In this document: positions 6,794 through 14,575 of the stretch, in pieces
Layout of the letters: each line of letters starts with the position of its first letter
Numbering within the stretch: position 1 is the first letter of the stretch
Source of the DNA: CAWBNS01 sp964445105
GTDB lineage: Bacteria > Chlamydiota > Chlamydiia > Chlamydiales > JAJFMA01
Direction: 5' to 3'
NCBI GenBank assembly: GCA_964445105.1
Contig: CAYUJS010000034.1
Span: 1-21,162 of the forward strand
Length of the DNA stretch: 21,162 nucleotides
The notes under the pieces: generated by a model
The model's input: the letters and a program-made list of their open reading frames with translations, nothing else
Databases searched by the model: none
Told to the model about the DNA's origin: nothing
Position numbers and translations under genes: made by a program

Positions 6794-9700
6794 ATGCAAA
6801 CCCACCGAACTGAGCCCCTGTTTCTACCGGCTCCTTTTTACATTATTAGAGCCCCAGTCCTCTCGTTCCAGGCCTTTGATCAGCTGCACCAGGATGCAGG
6901 CCTGGCAGAGCGCTTAATTGCCTTTTTTCGAAATGACTCGTTTGTTCGAGAGGCCGTTCTGGTTGCGTCACCCGAGCTTTACAGAGCGCTGCAGGGGTTT
7001 GAGCAAAAAAGTGATAAGCAGAAAAAAGAGGTTGCTTCAAGCTTGCTAAAGTACCTTTTACGTATGACTAGCCGCCCTACCCCTTTTGGTTTATTTTCGT
7101 TTGTCGCCAGCGGGCAGTGGGGTGAGCGTACCAAAAACTCCTTTGAACGCCAAAAATTGCGCAAACGCGCTAGGCCAGATATGGAGTGGCTAATGAAGGT
7201 CATAGATGTTATTTGCGAGGACGCGGAGGCCGTTTCTTCGCTTCTGCTTCGCGCCAATCCGCTGCTTTTCCAATCTTCGGGTAGGATCCAGCTCAATTAT
7301 CTACGTAAAAGAGAAGCGACGGAGACAAAAACGGACCTTTCCGTCCGAGCTACCCCCCTCGTTAGGGCGATCCTTAAAGCTGCTCAAAAACCGCTCTTAC
7401 TGATCCAGTTGCAAAAAGAACTGCTCGACACAATCCCTGGGCTCGACACTAGCAAAACAAAAAAAGTGATCGAGCAACTCTTAGCTCAAGATATTCTTCA
7501 ATTTTACTTAGCACCTAGTTTGTTAACCGAATCTCCCTATGAAGATTTATTATCTAAAATAAACGAATGTGATTTTAAATTCTGTAAAACTGATCTGTTA
7601 AAAAAAATACAGATAAAATTGAATGAATATAATAGCAGATGCTGTGGCCTAGAAGGTGAAAATCTGCTCCGAGATCTCTACCGTTGTGCTGAGGAGGTGA
7701 CAGCGAGCAAACACTATCTGCAGGTTGATATGGCAGCGACGGAAGGAGAATTTTGCCTTCCGAAGGGCGTTGCAGAACAGGTAACAGAAGCAGTGGAGCT
7801 ACTTTGGGGGTTATCAGGAGTGGCGACAGGTTATGCGGTGAGTACTTTAAGAGATTACCATACCCAATTTGTTGAAAAATACGGTTATGCTAGGCGCGTT
7901 TCGCTGCTAGACCTCCTGGATGATCGAGGGCTTGGGGCGCCCAAGGCATACCTGGAAACGAGATCAGACTCAGCTGCTCGCCCGGCGGTTAGATCTCTCT
8001 GGGATGAATGGCTGCGCAACCAGTGCTTTCTGTGCTTTCGTGACCATAAACAAGAAATCGTTCTCGATGAGTTGACTCTCGAGCGGCTGATAGAGAATAA
8101 GCCAGATAAGAAGAGGGCACCTTTATCATTTGATCTTTTTTGCCAGATTATCGCTGAATCGGCTGAAAAAATCGATGAAGGGCAATACGATCTCTATTTA
8201 ATGGGCAATACTCTAGAAGGGGGAACGACGTGCGGAAGATTTTTAGATCTTTTGGGAGTCGAAACTATAAAACAGCTGGCTGAGTTCTATCGCTGCGAAG
8301 AGAAGCTGGAAAGCCGGTGCGAGTTTGTTGAAATTTCTTATTATCCAGACGCGCCTAGAGCGTCAAATGTGGCTGTCCACCCCAGTTTACGCAAATACAG
8401 CTTAAACTTGGCTCTCGAGCCGACCGGGGCCGCCCTCTCTCTTGACCAAATTTACGTTGGTGCTCTTCAAGAGGGGTTCTATCTTACTAACAGAGAAGGA
8501 AGCAGAGAGTGGATTTTTCGTGCGGGCAATGTACTGCGGTCCCAAATGAGCCCTACTCCCTTAAGGTTTTTAAGAGATGTCTCTGCTTCACGCTATCAGC
8601 CTTTGCAAAGTGTAATTTGGGCAAATCTTGGTACCGTCCCGTTTTTGCCTCGGATAAAATTCAAAAAAATAATTTTGTGTGCAGCTCAATGGTTTATAAA
8701 CCCTGAGATGTTAGAAATTAAAAATATAAATAACTTTTTGGAAATCGAAACAAAACTTAAGGCGTGGATGGATTACTGGGGCATGCCGAAATTACTTTTG
8801 TTAGCCGAAGGCGATAACCAACTACTTGTCGACCGGCGGTGTGAAGCGCACCTTAAAGAAATTATTAGTAAATTAAAGCAAGGTACAACCGTTCATTTAT
8901 TAGAAAAGATGGGGCAAGACACGCATGGGCAATGGCTCTGCTCTTCGGCGGGCCCTCATTGTTCAGAGCTGGTTATCTCATTTTTGAAAAACCCCAGCTA
9001 TCATGCCACTTTGCCCCCGCGCCCGCCTAAGTATGCTGATATCCAGGAAACTGTAAGGCAGAAGCTGCCTGGAAGTGAGTGGCTTTTCGTGAAGCTCTAC
9101 ATATCGGAGGATTACCAAGAAAAGTTTCTTCTAAATATTTTGCACCATTTTGCAACGCGGTATGTACAGCAAGGTGTGGTTACTAAGTGGTTTTTTGTGC
9201 GCTATTCTGATCAACGTTTTCATCTGAGAGTGCGTTTTCGAGGAGAGCCTCAGGAGCTCTTGCAAACCCTTATCCCTGCGATGCACGACTGGTCCGTCTC
9301 CTTGATCGAGGAAAAGCTACTCTACGACCTGCAGATTGGGACTTATGAGCGAGAAGTGGAGAGATATGGCGGAGAGTCGATGATCGAGGTGGCTGAGGAA
9401 TTCTTCTGCGCCGATACGGAAACAGCTACGTATCTTCTAAGCATGGCCGCCCAGGGGCGGATTGGATTGCCCATTCACGTGATTGCTGCGATTAGTTTGA
9501 TAGACCTTCTCAGGGGCTTTGGCTACGCTCTTGCCAACGAAACCCCGGGCTTTCTTACTAATGGGGCTAAAAAAGAAGAGCTGAAGGGGATCCGCCCCTG
9601 GAGAAAAATATTGGCTTCCTTTGCTCAGCATACTATGAGTGAGACTTTGGTGGCGATGAGCACAGACGAGGCGGATGCAATTTGCGAAGCTTTGAGCAAG

Positions 9701-9946
9701 CGTAAGAACTCGCTTCGCCAGCTAAGCGAAGGGATGAGAGAATTTTCCGCAAAGGGTGAGCTCCTTTGCTCGCCAGAATCTTTACAGAACAGCATTATAC
9801 ACATGCATTGCAATAGACTTATGGGCGTAGATCCGCATTTGGAACACAAGGCCAGGCTTTATGCTGACTACGCGCTCGCCCTCCAAACAAATTTACGCGT
9901 GCCGTCTTTTGACCAAACGGCTAGTTCTAGCAGTCAAAGCTCCTAA
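6794..9946 (+). CDS. lanB: LanB-type full-length lanthipeptide dehydratase
   Basis: This 1050-residue class I dehydratase uses glutamyl-tRNA to esterify Ser/Thr of the precursor and then eliminates glutamate. The N-terminal glutamylation domain begins with FYIIRAPVLSF and contains the diagnostic RPTPFGLF (residues 94-101). The C-terminal elimination (SpaB_C, 'thiopeptide-type bacteriocin') domain spans about residues 745-1030, with EWLFVKLY, WFFVRYSDQRFHLRVRF (R803-F815) and a C-terminal helical part ending near NRLMGVDPHLE. Both domains are on one chain, as in NisB (993 aa), so it is a lanthipeptide-type rather than a split thiopeptide-type enzyme. ATG 6794 is the first possible start; GGAGG (6787-6791) is unusually close, only two bases away. 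Two AT-rich, Lys/Asn-rich patches (about 7530-7640 and 8650-8760) contrast with the rest of the gene. No linked exporter, protease or immunity gene follows. Confidence 0.94.
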   Translation: MQTHRTEPLFLPAPFYIIRAPVLSFQAFDQLHQDAGLAERLIAFFRNDSFVREAVLVASPELYRALQGFEQKSDKQKKEVASSLLKYLLRMTSRPTPFGLFSFVASGQWGERTKNSFERQKLRKRARPDMEWLMKVIDVICEDAEAVSSLLLRANPLLFQSSGRIQLNYLRKREATETKTDLSVRATPLVRAILKAAQKPLLLIQLQKELLDTIPGLDTSKTKKVIEQLLAQDILQFYLAPSLLTESPYEDLLSKINECDFKFCKTDLLKKIQIKLNEYNSRCCGLEGENLLRDLYRCAEEVTASKHYLQVDMAATEGEFCLPKGVAEQVTEAVELLWGLSGVATGYAVSTLRDYHTQFVEKYGYARRVSLLDLLDDRGLGAPKAYLETRSDSAARPAVRSLWDEWLRNQCFLCFRDHKQEIVLDELTLERLIENKPDKKRAPLSFDLFCQIIAESAEKIDEGQYDLYLMGNTLEGGTTCGRFLDLLGVETIKQLAEFYRCEEKLESRCEFVEISYYPDAPRASNVAVHPSLRKYSLNLALEPTGAALSLDQIYVGALQEGFYLTNREGSREWIFRAGNVLRSQMSPTPLRFLRDVSASRYQPLQSVIWANLGTVPFLPRIKFKKIILCAAQWFINPEMLEIKNINNFLEIETKLKAWMDYWGMPKLLLLAEGDNQLLVDRRCEAHLKEIISKLKQGTTVHLLEKMGQDTHGQWLCSSAGPHCSELVISFLKNPSYHATLPPRPPKYADIQETVRQKLPGSEWLFVKLYISEDYQEKFLLNILHHFATRYVQQGVVTKWFFVRYSDQRFHLRVRFRGEPQELLQTLIPAMHDWSVSLIEEKLLYDLQIGTYEREVERYGGESMIEVAEEFFCADTETATYLLSMAAQGRIGLPIHVIAAISLIDLLRGFGYALANETPGFLTNGAKKEELKGIRPWRKILASFAQHTMSETLVAMSTDEADAICEALSKRKNSLRQLSEGMREFSAKGELLCSPESLQNSIIHMHCNRLMGVDPHLEHKARLYADYALALQTNLRVPSFDQTASSSSQSS

Positions 9947-10243
9947 AACTAGCGCAATAGTCCCCCCATAAATAAAAGCTTTGTATTTGGTTACGAGGAC
10001 CGTTGCCCTAACCGTTGGCTTTTCCCTCCGCTATCAGAGAAGTTGGAGTCCTGCCCGCCCGGGCACAGCTTTGTAGGAGCCTTAGCCTTCTCCCTTTCAA
10101 AAGTACACGAAGCTGGTGGTGTGAACCAAAAAGCAAGCAAATTGCTAGAGAGCAGCAATTGGTGCTTGGAAATGACAGCGGGGCTGGCCTACCCCTTGTC
10201 GTTGGCGAAAAGTCCCCGGTGCGTTACAGTGAGGCCATACTTC
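9947..10243 (+). other. non-coding stretch between lanB and tRNA-Thr, possible structured RNA
   Basis: No credible gene is present: two short frames overlap each other and one runs into the tRNA. The stretch is rich in local symmetry. There is a TGCCC/GGGCA hairpin near 10053-10066 and a long hairpin at 10134-10168 (listed separately). GC-rich, frame-free sequence with nested stems could be a small RNA of 6S-like size, but I could not match it to 6S, tmRNA, RNase P or SRP RNA signatures. Confidence 0.3.
10134..10168. ncRNA. strong hairpin, candidate small-RNA element
   Basis: CAAGCAAATTGCT (10134-10146) pairs with AGCAATT (10154-10160) plus TGCTTG (10163-10168). This gives 13 base pairs with a two-base GG bulge and a seven-base loop. 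No T-tract follows, so it is not a simple terminator. Confidence 0.35.
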
Positions 10244-10316
10244 GCCTAAATAGCTCAGTTGGTAGAGCAGCGCATTCGTAATGCGAAGGTCGTCAGTTCG
10301 ATTCTGGCTTTAGGCA
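10244..10316 (+). tRNA. thrT(CGT): tRNA-Thr (anticodon CGT)
   Basis: A complete 73-base cloverleaf is visible. The acceptor stem is GCCTAAA/TTTAGGC with discriminator A. The D arm is GCTC/GAGC with an AGTTGGTA loop. The anticodon loop TTCGTAA carries CGT (reads ACG, Thr), and the T arm GTCAG/CTGGC has TTCGATT. One mismatch (G-A) tops the anticodon stem. CCA is not encoded. The D-arm to variable-loop part closely resembles E. coli tRNA-Thr(CGT). Confidence 0.95.
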
Positions 10317-10649
10317 ATTCTTACACACTCTGGTTTCTCAGTCGCAGCTTGAGACAAATCGTATAAAATCGCAAAAATCCGCGCCGTAGTGACAGCAAAA
10401 ATTAGCGATAGCGGGCGCTTGAGCCTAGTCCATCGACAAAGCAAAAAAAACGTCCCAAATGGGAGCTGCGCGCCCGTGTGTTAGAGTCAGAGCTCGCTGG
10501 TCGACCGACTCCCTGCGGTGAGCTAACAGAAGCTTCCTGGGAGCTTTCGAGGCCTAAGGTACTGAGCGGTTGCCGTTTTTAGGCTAAGCCAAAATCAGCG
10601 AAAGGTTTAAGATGGTGCCTATCTATTGCCGATATTCGGAAGGAATGAT
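10317..10649. other. intergenic stretch between tRNA-Thr and fic
   Basis: No gene is visible. The stretch contains a nested set of inverted repeats at 10479-10528 (listed separately) and the fic ribosome-binding region just before 10650. Nothing else recognisable was found. Confidence 0.4.
10479..10528. repeat. nested inverted repeats upstream of fic
   Basis: TGTTAGAGTC (10479-10488) can pair with GACTC (10507-10511) and TAACA (10524-10528). The 3' side has a 12-base bulge, and the apical part includes the palindrome GGTCGACC (10499-10506). It may be an mRNA leader structure or an operator; it lies about 120 bases before the fic start. Confidence 0.3.
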
Positions 10650-11753
10650 ATGGGCCACGCTTTTCCGCAGTTGCCTCTCAGTGTAGAACTCGAAACAAAA
10701 CCGGTTTTGAAAAAGCTAGCTGAAGCTCACCGAGCGCTGGCAGAATTGAAAGGAGTGACCAGTACTATCCCCAACCAGGAGATTCTGGTGAACACTCTTT
10801 CGCTACAAGAAGCCAAAGACAGCTCTGCGATTGAAAATATTATAACGACGCACGATGAGCTTTACAAAAGCGATCTAGCTGCCAAGCAATTCAGTACTCA
10901 CGCAGCTAAAGAAGTGCACAGCTACGCAACGGCGCTGCGCAATGGGTATGAAAAAGTTAAGGAAAATGGGCTGCTCATTAACAATTACATATTGGAGATC
11001 CAGCAGACCTTAGAGGAAAACAATGCGGGTTTCCGTAAGCTCCCGGGTACTGTGCTCAAAAATGACCAAACGGGTGAAGTCGTGCACAGGCCCCCTCAAG
11101 ACGAGCAGCAAATCCTTTTGCTAATGAATAACCTGGAACAGTTCATCAACGACGATACCTTAAGCGACTGCGACCCCCTCACCAAAATGGCGGTTATTCA
11201 TTATCAGTTTGAGAGTATCCACCCCTTTTATGATGGCAACGGCAGGACCGGGCGTATTATCAATATACTTTACCTAGTGAAACAGGGGCTGTTGGATGCT
11301 CCGGTACTGTATCTTTCTCGCTATATCAACCAGAATAGGGGCGAGTACTATCGATTGCTGCAAACTGTACGTGATCAGCAAACTTGGGAGTTGTGGATAC
11401 TGTACATGTTGGAAGGGGTGCAGCAAACCTCGCACCAAACTACACGCCTAATACTGGAAATAAAGAGCTTGATGCAGTCCCACAAGAATAGGATGCGGGA
11501 AGAAGTACCAAAAATTTATAGCCATGATTTATTAAACAATCTTTTTAGGCACCCCTACACGAAGATCGATTTCGTCATGCAGGATTTGCAAGTCACGCGC
11601 GCAACAGCCACAAAATATTTGGAGGCAATCGTGAGCGCGGGCTTACTCTCCAAGCATAAAAAAGGAAAAGAGAATTACTATGTAAACGATGCTCTGTTTG
11701 GACTGTTGCTCAACGTGGGCACAAAAACGGCCGCTCAAAGGCCATGTGTATAG
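10650..11753 (+). CDS. fic: class II Fic-domain protein (AMP-transferase)
   Basis: This 367-residue protein should transfer AMP from ATP to hydroxyl side chains of target proteins. The catalytic motif HPFYDGNGRTGR (H191) is a perfect HPFx[D/E]GNGRxxR. An N-terminal inhibitory motif SSAIEN (58-63, E62) matches [S/T]xxxE[G/N], placing it in the auto-inhibited class II. A C-terminal winged-helix segment (about 295-355, PYTKIDF...TRATATKYLEAI...GKENYYV) completes the SoFic-like architecture of about 370 residues. I chose ATG 10650, preceded by GGAAGGA (about 10637-10643); the frame extends to a TTG at 10626 without better support. It could be a housekeeping regulator or, in an intracellular bacterium, a host-directed effector. 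No secretion signal or antitoxin partner is visible. Confidence 0.93.
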   Translation: MGHAFPQLPLSVELETKPVLKKLAEAHRALAELKGVTSTIPNQEILVNTLSLQEAKDSSAIENIITTHDELYKSDLAAKQFSTHAAKEVHSYATALRNGYEKVKENGLLINNYILEIQQTLEENNAGFRKLPGTVLKNDQTGEVVHRPPQDEQQILLLMNNLEQFINDDTLSDCDPLTKMAVIHYQFESIHPFYDGNGRTGRIINILYLVKQGLLDAPVLYLSRYINQNRGEYYRLLQTVRDQQTWELWILYMLEGVQQTSHQTTRLILEIKSLMQSHKNRMREEVPKIYSHDLLNNLFRHPYTKIDFVMQDLQVTRATATKYLEAIVSAGLLSKHKKGKENYYVNDALFGLLLNVGTKTAAQRPCV

Positions 11754-11780
11754 GGAACGACTGTTTTCTGTACATGACAA

Positions 11781-12026
11781 GTGCGTCATGTATACGAATC
11801 GCCCTTTTTCTATGCACGTTGCCCATATAGATTGTTTTCATGTGCTAAGCCTTTGCTAAAAGGAAGCGCTCGCGGGCTCGTGCGACCCGTTAAACAACTT
11901 CAACCCCTTTTCCCTAAGGCGAGCAAAAGGGTCCTCACACAAGAATTGAAATATTTGCTTGAGCTGGGACTTTTAGTGGTAGGGGGGAGCGCTACAAACG
12001 ATAAGCGCTATTTAGCTAGCTTGTGA
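11781..12026 (+). pseudogene. fragment of a winged-helix C-terminus, probably from a second Fic-like gene
   Basis: The last ~55 residues resemble the winged-helix tail of another Fic-family subgroup. They include PVKQLQPLFPKASKRVLTQE, then LKYLLELGLLVVGG and a basic Tyr-containing end (KRYLASL). There is no Fic motif and no Shine-Dalgarno before the GTG at 11781, and the 5' part lies inside a degenerate direct repeat. I read it as the 3' remnant of a decayed tandem fic copy, 28 bases after the intact gene. A short free-standing DNA-binding protein is the alternative. Confidence 0.45.
11785..11880 (+). repeat. diverged direct repeat, copy A
   Basis: This aligns by eye with copy B at 12087-12181 over about 95 bases with small gaps. 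Shared blocks include GTCAT...CATACGAA-like sequence, TTTTCTATGCA, TAGATTG and TTTCATGTG. Copy A is the 5' part of the winged-helix fragment. Confidence 0.55.
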
Positions 12027-12086
12027 CAAAATAGCTGAGTTTATGACACAAGGTGCGCGTAACGTAGCCGCACACGCCGCTCAATG

Positions 12087-12181
12087 GTCATATGCATACG
12101 AAACAAGTGTTTTCTATGCATGTCGCTTAGATTGATCGCTTTCATGTGTTGAGTCTTTTTAAAGAAAGCACATCGAGCTCG
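12087..12181 (+). repeat. diverged direct repeat, copy B
   Basis: This is the partner of 11785-11880. Read in the frame corresponding to the winged-helix fragment it soon reaches a stop, so it is a more degraded duplicate of the same coding region. Between the copies (12027-12086) nothing else is recognisable. Confidence 0.55.
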
Positions 12182-12231
12182 CTTGCTCTAGCAATAGCCT
12201 GGCAGCGGGCCCTTTTTCTATCTGCTGAGTT

Positions 12232-13032
12232 CTAGGGCAGCTCGGGGTCTGGCAATCCCCAGCGCTTGAGGAGGGCATCGTATCGGCCATCTTTTTTCAT
12301 TTTTTTGAGGCCGTGGTCAAACTTACCGACGAACTTGGCGCCTATTTTATTGCGTTGCGCCACCAGGCGTAGCCCTTCCTGTGTTAGGGGGGAGGAGATC
12401 ACCCTGATATTACCCCTGAATAAGCTCTGTGTATAGAGGGAAGCGGGTAAAACGTTGAGGATCACGCCGTCGATGTCGCCAAAAGACAGCTCTTCTAAAG
12501 CGTCGATAATATTGTCGAAAGGCACAATTGTTGTCTTGGGATCGACTGCTAGGTTAAATACCGTGGCAGCGCCTCTCTCTGCTCCCAATATCTTTCCCTC
12601 TAGCTGCTTGTGGTTTGTGAAAGAGGATTTAGAGGAGACCACCACGACTGGTCCATAGCGAAAATAGGGCACAGAATAGACAAATTGAGATTCCGCGAAA
12701 GGGGAAGGTGGCGCGCCGGTTAAAATCACGTCGAACTGGTCCGATAGAAGGCCTCCAAAGAGCGCGTTGGCCCCTGTAGTGGCGAAAGACACGCGCATGC
12801 CCTCCTCCTCAGCTATAGAGCGGATGAGCTCGTCGGAGAAAGCGGTCATCTCCCGTTCTTTGCCCATGAAATCAATGGGATTCCAGATGGGATCCCTAGC
12901 CACGCGAAACACGACAAGGCTGGATTCGTGTTCTGAGCCGCCAAATTCAACCCAGCCCATTATAAGCAGCAATAAGGCTGCTAAAATCAGCAAACGGGAT
13001 AGATTTTTGCGCTTTAGTACTTTCTTCTTCAT
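12232..13032 (-). CDS. ABC-transporter substrate-binding protein, amino-acid type (ArtJ-like)
   Basis: This 266-residue periplasmic binding protein of family 3 probably binds a polar amino acid and delivers it to an inner-membrane permease. The N-terminus is basic (MKKKVLKRKN) followed by a hydrophobic segment (about 13-27). No Cys follows it, so it is a cleaved or uncleaved signal rather than a lipoprotein. The body shows the family pattern: early DPIWNPIDF, FSDELIRSIAEEEGMRV, a DVILTGAPPSP strand-turn, FVYSVPYFRYGPVVVVSS, and a late GDIDGVILNV and LKKMKKDGRYDALLKRWG. The start at 13032 has AGGAA about five bases upstream. No permease or ATPase gene is adjacent. It is divergent from glgC across a 241-base gap. 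The ligand cannot be told from sequence. Confidence 0.85.
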   Translation of the reverse strand: MKKKVLKRKNLSRLLILAALLLLIMGWVEFGGSEHESSLVVFRVARDPIWNPIDFMGKEREMTAFSDELIRSIAEEEGMRVSFATTGANALFGGLLSDQFDVILTGAPPSPFAESQFVYSVPYFRYGPVVVVSSKSSFTNHKQLEGKILGAERGAATVFNLAVDPKTTIVPFDNIIDALEELSFGDIDGVILNVLPASLYTQSLFRGNIRVISSPLTQEGLRLVAQRNKIGAKFVGKFDHGLKKMKKDGRYDALLKRWGLPDPELP

Positions 13033-13120
13033 ATTTCCTACCTATTTTGTCGAGCATGATCGTTTTGTAGATACATAGTCAATCCAAAATTTCTCCTCAT
13101 TCTTCTTGCTTGGTCATTTT

Positions 13121-13133
13121 TAGATTTAATCTA
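13121..13133. promoter_or_regulatory. palindrome in the divergent artJ-like/glgC intergenic region
   Basis: TAGATTTAATCTA is a perfect 6+1+6 palindrome about midway between the two divergent starts, a usual place for a shared operator. Promoters are unclear: a TTGTCA (13220-13225) with TTAAAG 16 bases on could serve glgC, and a minus-strand TTGACT (13082-13077) could serve the binding protein. Confidence 0.35.
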
Positions 13134-13273
13134 CTTTTTGCTTTGTATTCTCCTCTACAGTCGACGCCTTAGACCGTGCTATTTTTTTGTCAAGAGTCGC
13201 CTTCAAATCACCTCTTCTCTTGTCACCAAATATAAATTTTTTTAAAGTGCGGAAAGCTTAACGAGGGGTAAAA

Positions 13274-14575
13274 ATGTCTGCTATTTCATCTACTCTAGAA
13301 TCCGAGAAGCGTGCCCAGCCATCTAAGTGGCGTGAGAGCCAGTGGCCAGATATGGGTCGTATCGCTTGCGTCATCTTAGCTGGAGGCGAGGGAAGGCGCC
13401 TCTATCCGCTCACGCGTACCCGTTGTAAGCCAGCTATTCACTTTGGTGGCCACTACCGGCTTATCGATGTTCCCCTCTCGCACGCTATCAATGCTGGGTG
13501 TAGAAAGGTATTTGTGGTTACCCAATTTCTATCTTCATCCTTGCAAAGACACCTGCTACGTACCTACCAATCGCAGATTATGGGCTCTGAGCGCATGGAA
13601 GTCCTGGGAGCCGAACAGAAGAACGAACACAGCCGTTGGTTCGCTGGCACAGCAGATGCAGTTAGGCAGTGTCTAGATAGCCTCCTGAACACCAATGTGG
13701 AGTATTTTCTGATTCTATCTGGCGATCAACTTTATAACATGGATTTTTCGCAGATGGTTAGCTGGGCCATTTCTACCGATGCCGATCTTGTGATCGCCAC
13801 ATTGCCCTTAGACGCCTCTACAGCTACACGTATGGGGGTTTTGAAGGTAGACGAACACTATCGTATTTGCAACTTTATCGAAAAACCTAGAGAGGCACGT
13901 TTGCTCGAACCCTTCCGCTGTCCCCCTGCGCTTTTAAAGCCTCTGGGCATGGAAGACAGCGAGCCTCTATATTTGGCTTCGATGGGGATTTACCTATTTA
14001 AACGAGAAGCGTTGATAAAAATATTGACAGAGGATCAGCGTGAAGATTTTGGCCAGCATCTTATCCCCACGATGGTAGCACAGGGCAAGGCGGCTGCTTA
14101 TCCGTATCAAGGATACTGGGAAGATATCGGCACCATCGCCTCTTTCTACCAAGCAAATATGGCTTTGACTCGTCCTGAACCTTTCTTTAATTGTTACGAC
14201 GAGACTACGCCCCTCTTTCATAGCGTCACGCGCTTGCCCCCGCCCAAAATTTCCCGTGCAGAAATTAACCAAGCTATCCTATGCAATGGCTGCATTGTAG
14301 AAGGAAAAGAGATCTCTCACGCCATCTTAGGCCCGCAAACGATTGTAAAACCTGGGGCTATCATTCGCGATACATACGCCATGGGGCAACAAACTATTGG
14401 TCGACAAAGCCATATTGAACGCGCTATCCTGGATAACGATGTAACCATTGGGGATGATGTGAGATTAGTGAATGCAAGCGGATTGAAAGAATACGATAGC
14501 GATTTGTTGCATGTGCGCGACAGTATTATCGTTGTACCCTCTGGCGTTCATATCCCCGACGGGTTTTCCTTCTAA
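13274..14575 (+). CDS. glgC: glucose-1-phosphate adenylyltransferase
   Basis: This 433-residue enzyme makes ADP-glucose from glucose-1-phosphate and ATP for glycogen synthesis. The nucleotidyltransferase domain shows LAGGEGRRLYPLT (about 35-47), CKPAIHFGGHYRLID, TQFLSSSLQRH, GTADAVRQ, FLILSGDQLYNMD, FIEKP and GYWEDIGTIASFYQAN. The C-terminal ~110 residues form a left-handed beta-helix-like region (ILCNGCIVEG, AILGPQTIVKPGAII, AILDNDVTIGDDV). Length fits bacterial GlgC. ATG 13274 has GAGGGG (13263-13268) five bases before it. The stop overlaps the next start by one base, so the two genes form an operon. A ~20-residue N-terminal extension precedes the conserved core. Confidence 0.95.
   Translation: MSAISSTLESEKRAQPSKWRESQWPDMGRIACVILAGGEGRRLYPLTRTRCKPAIHFGGHYRLIDVPLSHAINAGCRKVFVVTQFLSSSLQRHLLRTYQSQIMGSERMEVLGAEQKNEHSRWFAGTADAVRQCLDSLLNTNVEYFLILSGDQLYNMDFSQMVSWAISTDADLVIATLPLDASTATRMGVLKVDEHYRICNFIEKPREARLLEPFRCPPALLKPLGMEDSEPLYLASMGIYLFKREALIKILTEDQREDFGQHLIPTMVAQGKAAAYPYQGYWEDIGTIASFYQANMALTRPEPFFNCYDETTPLFHSVTRLPPPKISRAEINQAILCNGCIVEGKEISHAILGPQTIVKPGAIIRDTYAMGQQTIGRQSHIERAILDNDVTIGDDVRLVNASGLKEYDSDLLHVRDSIIVVPSGVHIPDGFSF

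Noticed and set aside
9947..10243. 6S RNA, tmRNA or RNase P RNA
   Set aside because: Size and hairpins invited the idea, but none of the conserved signature segments could be matched.
10015..10281. Overlapping plus-strand frames of 88 and 68 codons
   Set aside because: One runs into the tRNA gene; both lie in a hairpin-rich stretch and lack ribosome-binding sites.
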